From assembly GCF_030683065.1 (NCBI RefSeq), contig NZ_JAUXMX010000060.1:23924-87923 (forward strand): a stretch of DNA of 64,000 bases. Direction: 5' to 3'. Source of the stretch: Pseudomonas sp. (GTDB lineage Bacteria; Pseudomonadota; Gammaproteobacteria; Pseudomonadales; Pseudomonadaceae). Positions 58,093-64,000 of this stretch are shown piece after piece. A model generated the notes under the pieces. That model was given only the letters and a program-made list of their open reading frames with translations, ran no database searches and was not told the origin of the DNA. The position numbers and the translations under genes were made by a program. The stretch's first letter is position 1, and every line of letters begins with the position of its first letter.

Positions 58093-58523
58093 TACACACC
58101 CTCCACGTTGAGGCCCATGCTACGAGCAGAACCGGCGATAGTACGCACGGCTGCATCCATATCAGCAGAAGTCAGATCAGCCTGTTTAGTCTTGACGATC
58201 TCTTCCAGCTGAGCACGGGTCACAGTGCCAACCTTAACGGTGTTCGGGCGAGCTGAACCGCTGGTAATGCCAGCAGCTTTCTTCAGCAGCACGGCTGCCG
58301 GAGTACTCTTGGTTTCGAACGTAAAGCTACGGTCGCTGTAAACAGTGATGATTACCGGAGTTGGCAGACCAGGTTCTTGCCCCTGAGTCCGAGCGTTGAA
58401 CGCCTTACAAAACTCCATGATATTCACGCCATGCTGACCCAATGCCGGACCTACTGGTGGGCTCGGGTTAGCCTGTGCAGCCTTTACTTGCAGCTTGATA
58501 TAAGCCGTTATCTTCTTAGCCAT
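58092..58523 (-). CDS. rplK: 50S ribosomal protein L11
   Basis: 143 residues, starting MAKKITAYIKLQVKAAQANP. The thiostrepton-linked Pro-rich N-terminus (NPSPPVGPALGQHGVN) is wild type. Base of the GTPase centre; it also activates RelA. 116 bases after nusG, which contain a terminator-like hairpin. Confidence 0.99.
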   Translation of the reverse strand: MAKKITAYIKLQVKAAQANPSPPVGPALGQHGVNIMEFCKAFNARTQGQEPGLPTPVIITVYSDRSFTFETKSTPAAVLLKKAAGITSGSARPNTVKVGTVTRAQLEEIVKTKQADLTSADMDAAVRTIAGSARSMGLNVEGV

Positions 58524-58591
58524 GAGCTACTCCAAATACGGGTTCTAGCGCCTTACGGCTCCCCGGTGTTTACGCATTAATCCCAGTGACG

Positions 58592-58620
58592 AAAAAACCC
58601 CACAGCCTATGGCTGCGGGG
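58592..58620 (-). terminator. Terminator-like hairpin between nusG and rplK
   Basis: Minus-strand RNA: CCCCGCAGCC, loop AUA, GGCUGUGGGG with one G-U pair, then U6. A canonical intrinsic terminator. No good promoter can be read between it and rplK. Confidence 0.88.
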
Positions 58621-58639
58621 TAGGGGATACTTGTGTTAG

Positions 58640-59173
58640 TTACGCCTTCTCGACCTGGCTAAACTCCAGCTCGACCGGAGTGGAGCGACCAAAAATAGTC
58701 ACTGCCACTTGGATACGGCTTTTATCGTAATTCACTTCTTCGACAACGCCAGTGAAGTCCGCAAAAGGACCGTCGACAACACGGACCATTTCGCCAGGCT
58801 CGAACAGCGTTTTAGGCTTAGGCTTATCGCCACTATCAGCAACCCGACGCAAAATGGCATCAGCTTCCTTATCGGAAATTGCTGCTGGCTTGTCGGCAGT
58901 ACCACCGATAAAGCCCATCACGCGAGGGGTATCCTTGACTAAGTGCCAAGTCCCTTCATTCATATCCATCTGCACAAGCACGTAGCCTGGAAAGAACTTG
59001 CGTTCGCTCTTACGCTTCTGGCCATTGCGCATTTCCACTACTTCTTCAGTAGGGACTAGGATCTCACCGAAACCATCTTCCATTCCGGCGAGCTTTACAC
59101 GCTCGATCAACGAACGCATCACATGCTTCTCGTAACCCGAGTAAGCATGCACGACGTACCAACGCTTAGCCAC
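58640..59173 (-). CDS. nusG: Transcription elongation and antitermination factor NusG
   Basis: 177 residues: NGN domain (starts MAKRWYVVHAYSGYEKHV) and a C-terminal KOW domain (FEPGEMVRVVDGPFADFTGVVEEV). Binds RNA polymerase and links it to Rho or the ribosome. Co-transcribed with secE (9 bases). Confidence 0.99.
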   Translation of the reverse strand: MAKRWYVVHAYSGYEKHVMRSLIERVKLAGMEDGFGEILVPTEEVVEMRNGQKRKSERKFFPGYVLVQMDMNEGTWHLVKDTPRVMGFIGGTADKPAAISDKEADAILRRVADSGDKPKPKTLFEPGEMVRVVDGPFADFTGVVEEVNYDKSRIQVAVTIFGRSTPVELEFSQVEKA

Positions 59174-59182
59174 GGGACACCT

Positions 59183-59551
59183 TTAGCCGACTACAAACGA
59201 AACAAGCCAACCCAGCAGGGCATCTAGACCCCACAACAGCAGAGCCATTACCAAAACAACAGCCACGACAATCAATGTGGTCTGCGTGGTCTCTTGACGG
59301 GTTGGCCAAACGACCTTACGAATTTCAATGCGCGCTTCTTTAGCCAGCTCAAAAACAGCCTGACCCTTGGTTGTCTGTAGCGCTACAAAGCCAGCAACCA
59401 ACGCCAGCACAAGCAAGGCCAAGACACGGTACAGGATTGGCTCAGCAGAGAAGTACTGATTACCAACCACACCCACCACTACAAAAGCGGATACCACAAT
59501 CCACTTGAGCAGATCAAAGCGCGAATCTTTGGCTTCAGCCTTAACATTCAT
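59183..59551 (-). CDS. secE: Protein translocase subunit SecE
   Basis: 122 residues with three hydrophobic segments, the long enteric-type form. The conserved cytoplasmic block EARIEIRKVVWPTRQET precedes the last segment. ATG 59551 (MNVKAEAKDSRFD) is the family start; codons further upstream run into tRNA-Trp. Confidence 0.97.
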   Translation of the reverse strand: MNVKAEAKDSRFDLLKWIVVSAFVVVGVVGNQYFSAEPILYRVLALLVLALVAGFVALQTTKGQAVFELAKEARIEIRKVVWPTRQETTQTTLIVVAVVLVMALLLWGLDALLGWLVSFVVG

Positions 59552-59593
59552 TACGAGGATCCTGTGAGAAGACACGCCAAATTCGTTAGAAAA

Positions 59594-59669
59594 TGGCAGG
59601 TCAGGAGGGAATCGAACCCCCAACCTGCGGTTTTGGAGACCGCCGCTCTGCCAATTGAGCTACTGACCT
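59594..59669 (-). tRNA. trpT: tRNA-Trp (CCA anticodon)
   Basis: 76 bases with encoded CCA. Acceptor AGGTCAG/CTGACCT, anticodon CCA at 59634-59636, G discriminator. It lies 42 bases before secE and 54 after tufB, so it is probably cut out of the tufB-secE transcript. Confidence 0.97.
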
Positions 59670-59723
59670 AAAACTGAAATCAGGCCGACCATTATGCCGG
59701 CCCGACAGAGACAGATCAACCGA

Positions 59724-60917
59724 TTACTCGATGATCTTAGCAACTACACCTGCACCTACCGTACGACCACCTTCACGTATCGCAAACCGCAAACCATCTT
59801 CCATGGCAATCGGAGCGATCAGCGTTACGACCATCTTCACATTGTCACCCGGCATTACCATCTCAACACCTTCAGGCAACTCGCAATTGCCAGTCACGTC
59901 GGTTGTGCGGAAATAGAACTGCGGGCGATAACCTTTAAAGAACGGCGTATGACGACCACCCTCCTCCTTCGACAGCACGTACACCTCACCCTCAAACCTT
60001 GTATGCGGCTTTATAGTGCCCGGCTTAGCCAAAACCTGACCACGCTCTACATCATCGCGCTTGGTGCCACGGAGCAAAATCCCGCAATTCTCTCCAGCAC
60101 GCCCCTCATCGAGAAGCTTGCGGAACATCTCGACACCAGTACAGATCGTCTTAGCGGTATTACGTATACCGACAATCTCTACCTCCTCCTGAATCTTGAC
60201 TATCCCACGCTCAATCCTGCCGGTCACAACCGTCCCACGACCAGATATCGAGAAGACATCCTCGATCGGCATCAGAAACGGTCTATCGATCGCACGCACA
60301 GGCTCTGGAATGTAACTGTCCAGCACACCGACGAGCTTGCGAACCGCAGTCACACCCATCTCATTTGCATCCTGACCGTTGAGCGCCATCAGCGCCGAAC
60401 CAATCACAATAGGCGTATCGTCACCCGGAAAGTCATAGGCAGATAGCAGGTCTCGAACCTCCATCTCCACCAACTCCAGCAACTCCGCGTCATCCACCAT
60501 GTCAGCCTTGTTCAGGAAGACAACAATGTAAGGAACGCCCACCTGACGGGAAAGCAGAATGTGCTCGCGAGTTTGCGGCATCGGGCCATCGGCGGCGGAA
60601 CAAACTAAAATCGCGCCATCCATCTGCGCAGCACCAGTGATCATGTTCTTCACATAATCAGCATGACCTGGACAGTCCACATGCGCGTAATGACGAACAG
60701 AGGAATCGTACTCGACATGAGAAGTGTTAATGGTAATACCACGAGCCTTTTCTTCAGGCGCATTATCGATCTGAGAGAAGTCGCGCGCAGAGCCACCCCA
60801 CGCATCGGCACAAACCTTGGTCAAGGCCGCTGTAAGGGTAGTCTTGCCATGGTCAACGTGGCCAATAGTGCCTACGTTCACATGAGGCTTGTTACGTTCA
60901 AACTTCTCTTTAGCCAT
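59724..60917 (-). CDS. tufB: Elongation factor Tu, copy 2 (divergent)
   Basis: 397 residues; same role as tufA. GTPase motifs are intact. About 28 residues differ from copy 1, in clusters: residues 9 and 38-53, around 74, 186-230, 283-317 and a few near the C-terminus. It also uses rarer codons, for example ATA for Ile in VGIRNT, suggesting weaker expression selection. ATG 60917 is the family start; 12 codons upstream in frame are not conserved. The gene follows three tRNA genes, as tufB does in E. coli (tRNA-tufB-tRNA-secE order here). Confidence 0.98.
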   Translation of the reverse strand: MAKEKFERNKPHVNVGTIGHVDHGKTTLTAALTKVCADAWGGSARDFSQIDNAPEEKARGITINTSHVEYDSSVRHYAHVDCPGHADYVKNMITGAAQMDGAILVCSAADGPMPQTREHILLSRQVGVPYIVVFLNKADMVDDAELLELVEMEVRDLLSAYDFPGDDTPIVIGSALMALNGQDANEMGVTAVRKLVGVLDSYIPEPVRAIDRPFLMPIEDVFSISGRGTVVTGRIERGIVKIQEEVEIVGIRNTAKTICTGVEMFRKLLDEGRAGENCGILLRGTKRDDVERGQVLAKPGTIKPHTRFEGEVYVLSKEEGGRHTPFFKGYRPQFYFRTTDVTGNCELPEGVEMVMPGDNVKMVVTLIAPIAMEDGLRFAIREGGRTVGAGVVAKIIE

Positions 60918-60965
60918 CTCGACTGTCTCCAATTGAAGAATTGAGCAAGCCATACCACCATTAAG

Positions 60966-60997
60966 ACAAAGGCAGATATTTTCATATCTGCCTTTGT
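60966..60997 (-). other. Perfect 14-bp stem between tRNA-Thr and tufB
   Basis: CAAAGGCAGATAT (60967-60979), loop of 4 (GAAA on the RNA), ATATCTGCCTTTG (60984-60996), plus one A-T pair. It begins five bases after the tRNA-Thr CCA end. No T-run follows, so RNA processing or partial attenuation is likely. Confidence 0.7.
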
Positions 60998-61001
60998 TGA
61001 A

Positions 61002-61077
61002 TGGAGCTCATGAGCGGACTCGAACCGCTGACCTCACCCTTACCAAGGGTGTGCTCTACCAGCTGAGCTACATGAGC
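61002..61077 (-). tRNA. thrT: tRNA-Thr (GGT anticodon)
   Basis: 76 bases with encoded CCA (61002-61004). Acceptor GCTCATG/CATGAGC, anticodon GGT at 61042-61044. Confidence 0.97.
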
Positions 61078-61103
61078 ATTACACGTCGCAATCACAACAA
61101 ACA

Positions 61104-61177
<74 letters not shown>

Positions 61178-61201
61178 AGAGCTTGCAGCTCATGCTAAAT
61201 C

Positions 61202-61286
61202 TGGTGGAGGGAGAAGGATTCGAACCTTCGAAGTCGATGACGTCAGATTTACAGTCTGATCCCTTTGGCCGCTCGGGAATCCCTCC
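61202..61286 (-). tRNA. tyrT: tRNA-Tyr (GTA anticodon)
   Basis: 85 bases with a long variable arm and encoded CCA (61202-61204). Acceptor GGAGGGA, anticodon GTA at 61250-61252. First gene after the tRNA promoter. Confidence 0.97.
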
Positions 61287-61300
61287 AGACAACACGCGGC

Positions 61301-61329
61301 ATTCTCTTCAGAACACCCCTTACTGTCAA
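61301..61329 (-). promoter_or_regulatory. Promoter of the tRNA-tufB operon
   Basis: On the minus strand: TTGACA (61324-61329), 17 bases, GAGAAT (61301-61306), then a GC-rich discriminator GCCGCG. The discriminator is the type seen at stringently controlled stable-RNA promoters. Confidence 0.85.
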
Positions 61330-61429
61330 GCAATTTCTCATTAAAAACCTGAGCTTAGCTGCATTAACAATAACTCCGCATGGCTATAAACAAAGGCTAC
61401 CTTGCTAAGCGGGCGCCATTCTATTCAAT

Positions 61430-62104
61430 TTAGAGAGGCGATGCAATGCTTCCGCACGGCATTATTTGATGCCGCAACCCTTTAAAGTCATTAGCCAAGG
61501 TCTGCAAAAGCGTATCACTGACCAACCGACGACTCTCGGGAGCGATGCGCACCCGATAACTTCGATGAGCGCGCGGTAACTCCCGCAGCTTCGACTCGTA
61601 ACCCGCATCACCCAGTCGTTGCATAACGCTCTTCGCCGAATCCTCGCGGGGAAATATCCCCAGCGATATACCGTTGGCCAAATCTCCCTGGGTAATGATG
61701 TAGCTGTCTATTTTTCTCGCCTGCAATTCTTTCAACTGCCGCAGCGAAGCCTGGCGAGATGCCAGCGGAGGTAAATAAACCCAGTAATCAACTTCCGCCG
61801 CAGTATCTATGGGTTGCACGTGGGCACGGATGTCAAGACTGAGCAGGCGCTGCTCAACAGCTGCAGCCGCAGCCGCCAACTCAAAGCCAGCCAGGTAGAG
61901 GCAGAGGGCCGTATCGGCACCGTCAATAGCCGTGCGCCCTGGCGAAGCATGCCGACCAGACTCACTCAACAAGTGAATGTCATGCTTGCTGTCTTGAGCA
62001 GATATCAGCGGGGCAACTTCTTTTGGCCGCAAAGGTGACTGCTGTTGATGCCATACGTAATAAAAAACATTCAAGACGAACAACAATAAAAAAACCCAGC
62101 GCAT
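61430..62104 (-). CDS. SPOR-domain membrane protein
   Basis: 224 residues. N-terminal transmembrane helix (about 2-20, MRWVFLLLFVLNVFYYVW), then a periplasmic part ending in a SPOR-like domain (SYIITQGDLANGISLGIFPREDSAKSV). SPOR domains bind denuded peptidoglycan at the division site. ATG 62104 is preferred; codons up to 62128 overlap coaX. It closes the birA-coaX operon (8 bases after coaX). Confidence 0.8.
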   Translation of the reverse strand: MRWVFLLLFVLNVFYYVWHQQQSPLRPKEVAPLISAQDSKHDIHLLSESGRHASPGRTAIDGADTALCLYLAGFELAAAAAAVEQRLLSLDIRAHVQPIDTAAEVDYWVYLPPLASRQASLRQLKELQARKIDSYIITQGDLANGISLGIFPREDSAKSVMQRLGDAGYESKLRELPRAHRSYRVRIAPESRRLVSDTLLQTLANDFKGLRHQIMPCGSIASPL

Positions 62105-62112
62105 GCAATACC

Positions 62113-62859
62113 TCAACTCAACGGACAAGCAACAGCCAAACCGATAAAAACCAGATCAGGGGCCACTTGCGCATTAGGCGCCACGCCTGACACCAGAGAA
62201 GCGTCGCCTCCAGTTAGAAAGACTTGAAAATCATCCCCCAAATTGCTTTGTGCAATATCCAGCTGCGTACGCACAAACCCCTGCAGCATGAGCAGGCAAC
62301 CCCGTTCAACCGCCTCAGCCGTTGAACGCCCAGGAACCAAGCTCCGCATAGCTATCCCGGCAAGCTGGTCGTCATAACGCGTTCGCCGAGTATGCGTTCG
62401 CAATTGACTACGCATTAACGGTACACCTGGGCAGATGAAACCCCCAAGGTGCTGACCATCAGCATCAACAAAATCCGAAGTGACTGCTGTACCTAGATCG
62501 AGAACCAAGCAGGCTCGGCGGGACTGGTGGTAAGCACCAACCATAGCCAACCACCGGTCAAGCCCAAGTCGCTCGTACTGCTCATACCCATTGCGCACGC
62601 CAGCCAGCTCCAACGCCGGATGCGCGCAAACACTCTCCACAGAAAATGCTCGTCTCAGGGCCTTAACAAGTTGGGTTGTTTCTTCATCCGATCGCACACT
62701 CACTAAACGACAAGCGAACAACCTGACCTTTTGCTGCTGAACGGCGCTCACAAGCTCTTCATCGCTACCCACCACACCACCAAAGATAGTAGTGGAGTCA
62801 GTTTTGCTAACGATCCGCCATTTTATAAAGCTGTTACCGCAATCGAGCTCAAGAATCAT
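62113..62859 (-). CDS. coaX: Type III pantothenate kinase CoaX
   Basis: 248 residues. First step of coenzyme A synthesis, of the CoaX type with no feedback inhibition by CoA. ASKHA-fold motifs are DCGNSFIKW, GLDRWLAMVGA and DLGTAVTSD. Of the two adjacent ATGs, 62859 is better placed behind GAGG. It overlaps the end of birA by 11 bases. Confidence 0.97.
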   Translation of the reverse strand: MILELDCGNSFIKWRIVSKTDSTTIFGGVVGSDEELVSAVQQQKVRLFACRLVSVRSDEETTQLVKALRRAFSVESVCAHPALELAGVRNGYEQYERLGLDRWLAMVGAYHQSRRACLVLDLGTAVTSDFVDADGQHLGGFICPGVPLMRSQLRTHTRRTRYDDQLAGIAMRSLVPGRSTAEAVERGCLLMLQGFVRTQLDIAQSNLGDDFQVFLTGGDASLVSGVAPNAQVAPDLVFIGLAVACPLS

Positions 62860-63811
62860 CATGTAACCTCAACCCGAGCTCTCCACCACTGTAGCTTTCC
62901 TCGACGCCAGCAACACACAAACGAATAGCACCTACCTGATCAACCCCCAACACCACGCCTTTAACTGGCTCCGTACCTGCCGTTAGTGTCACTTCCAGCC
63001 CTTGCCACAAATGACTATCTTGCCACTCATCCCGCAATGCCGAAAACCCTTGCTCCTGATGAACACCGAGATACTGGGACAGCTGACGGTTGAGCTCACG
63101 GATAAATATGTTCCGATCTACCACGTGCCCCAACTCAGCGCGCATGGAAGTCCACGACTGATCAATCGTAGCCTTATTGGCAAGCATGTTCACGTTAACG
63201 CCAATACCTATCACAACATGACACACATCTGCAGGATCGCCAGTCAGCTCCAAGAGGATGCCCGCTATCTTGCTACCGCTCACCAAAACGTCATTCGGCC
63301 ACTTCAATCCAGCCCCCACCATCCCGGATGCCTGGAGCGCACGCAACAATGCCAAGCCCACTGTAAGACTCAACCCCTCCAGCTGACGCATTCCACCATT
63401 TATCTGAATAGCCAAGCTGTAATAGAGATTCTCACCGAAGGGGCTTACCCAGTTGCGCCCCCTACGGCCACGACCCGCAACTTGTCGTTCCGCCAGTACA
63501 ATAAAAGGAGGAATGTGGCCCCTGGCCAAACGGCGAAAAACTTCGGCATTAGTCGAGTCTACTGACTGCAAAATACTGACAGGCCAACTGTGGCAATACT
63601 CGCTATTTACCAACGCTTGCTCATCCAGCAATAGAAAAGGGCTTTCTAGCCGATAGCCTCGACCGCGAACCTTGTGAACCGGCAAGCCGAGTTCAGCCTC
63701 CAGAACTTGTAATTGCTTCCAAATAGCAGAGCGGCTCACGCCCAGGACAGCACCCAACGCTTCCCCAGAATGAAAACGCCCATCCTGCAGGAGCCTTAGT
63801 AATGGCAACAT
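62849..63811 (-). CDS. birA: Biotin-protein ligase and biotin operon repressor BirA
   Basis: 320 residues: N-terminal winged-helix DNA-binding domain (about 1-60, GVSRSAIWKQLQVLE), central catalytic domain with GRGRRGRNW that binds biotinyl-AMP and WPNDVLV, and a C-terminal SH3-like domain. Attaches biotin to carboxylase subunits. ATG 63811 has GAGG five bases upstream and gives the usual N-terminus; ATG 63841/63844 would add about 10 residues. Confidence 0.96.
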   Translation of the reverse strand: MLPLLRLLQDGRFHSGEALGAVLGVSRSAIWKQLQVLEAELGLPVHKVRGRGYRLESPFLLLDEQALVNSEYCHSWPVSILQSVDSTNAEVFRRLARGHIPPFIVLAERQVAGRGRRGRNWVSPFGENLYYSLAIQINGGMRQLEGLSLTVGLALLRALQASGMVGAGLKWPNDVLVSGSKIAGILLELTGDPADVCHVVIGIGVNVNMLANKATIDQSWTSMRAELGHVVDRNIFIRELNRQLSQYLGVHQEQGFSALRDEWQDSHLWQGLEVTLTAGTEPVKGVVLGVDQVGAIRLCVAGVEESYSGGELGLRLHDDS

Positions 63812-63904
63812 AGCGACCTCACCTAGCGACAAGGGACGCATCATAACGGCACACCTGTAGGTTGCCTACATTGCTACGCACGATCTTTTCTGCGGTGCAA
63901 AGAC

Positions 63905-63938
63905 AAACCCCCCACCTGCTCACGCAGATGGGGGGTTT
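63905..63938 (-). terminator. Terminator of the rRNA operon
   Basis: AAACCCCCCA (63905-63914) pairs with TGGGGGGTTT (63929-63938), with an inner CTGC/GCAG stem. On the minus strand it follows 5S rRNA after about 7 bases and is succeeded by a short T-rich stretch. Confidence 0.85.
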
Positions 63939-63945
63939 GAAATAC

Positions 63946-64000
63946 AAGCTTGACGATGACCTACTCTCACATGGGGAAACCCCACACTACCATCGGCGAT
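63946..64000 (-). rRNA. rrf: 5S ribosomal RNA, 3' part (partial at window edge)
   Basis: On the minus strand the end of 5S rRNA is visible, with ATCGCCGATGGTAGTGTGGG and the 3' arm GTCATCGTCAAGCTT. About half the gene lies beyond the window; the exact 3' end is uncertain by a few bases. An rRNA operon therefore reads into this region upstream of birA. Confidence 0.95.

Noticed and set aside
43197..60917. The tuf pair as a site of a large duplication
   Set aside because: Two tuf copies in these two operon contexts are ancestral in gammaproteobacteria; only their divergence is unusual.

Overview
The window is a stretch of a Pseudomonas chromosome (Gammaproteobacteria). The strongest genus markers are FimX next to a PilZ-like protein, the parC/parE - yqiA - cpdA - yqiB - nudF gene order, the pseudomonad-type thiC with a TPP riboswitch, and the order birA - coaX - SPOR protein - tRNA-Tyr/Gly/Thr - tufB - tRNA-Trp - secE - nusG beside an rRNA operon. 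All 64 kb look like vertically inherited core chromosome. I see no insertion sequence, prophage, integron, CRISPR array or toxin-antitoxin pair.

Bases 1-27.8 kb hold membrane, signalling and cofactor genes. They start with the 3' part of psd, a PilZ-like protein, fimX (c-di-GMP receptor for type IV pili) and a zinc alcohol dehydrogenase. Next come serB with a divergent YtjB-like membrane protein, and an MCE/Mla-type lipid ABC transport operon lying directly downstream of parC. After that follow parC with a retropepsin-like protease, a phytase-like protein and parE in a tight operon, then yqiA, cpdA with a possible Vfr site, yqiB and nudF. The block ends with a DUF3298-type lipoprotein, thiC-cytX under a TPP riboswitch, and tolC followed by 14-bp tandem repeats and a long terminator. 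A NhaC-type antiporter (27.8-29.2 kb) sits between this block and the ribosomal cluster.

Bases 29.3-63.9 kb are the translation and transcription cluster, all on the minus strand. In transcription order it runs: 5S rRNA (right edge), birA-coaX-SPOR protein, tRNA-Tyr, tRNA-Gly, tRNA-Thr, tufB, tRNA-Trp, secE-nusG, rplKAJL-rpoBC, rpsL-rpsG-fusA-tufA, the S10 operon (rpsJ to rpsQ), the spc operon (rplN to rpmJ), and the alpha operon (rpsM-rpsK-rpsD-rpoA-rplQ), ending in a bidirectional terminator. rpmJ (38 aa) and rpmD (59 aa) are short genes read directly from the sequence.

Sigma-70-like promoters with exact 17-bp spacers can be read at the tRNA, str, S10, rpsH and alpha boundaries. Three of them start at, or a few bases after, a hairpin or terminator. 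The two EF-Tu copies differ at about 28 of 397 residues, which is unusual for a gene pair normally kept alike by gene conversion. I found no clearly new multi-gene system. The best leads are the tuf divergence, the hairpin-promoter modules, the STAS-fused MCE transporter, the YtjB protein carrying a degenerate cyclase-like domain, the leader ORF before fimX, and the repeats behind tolC.
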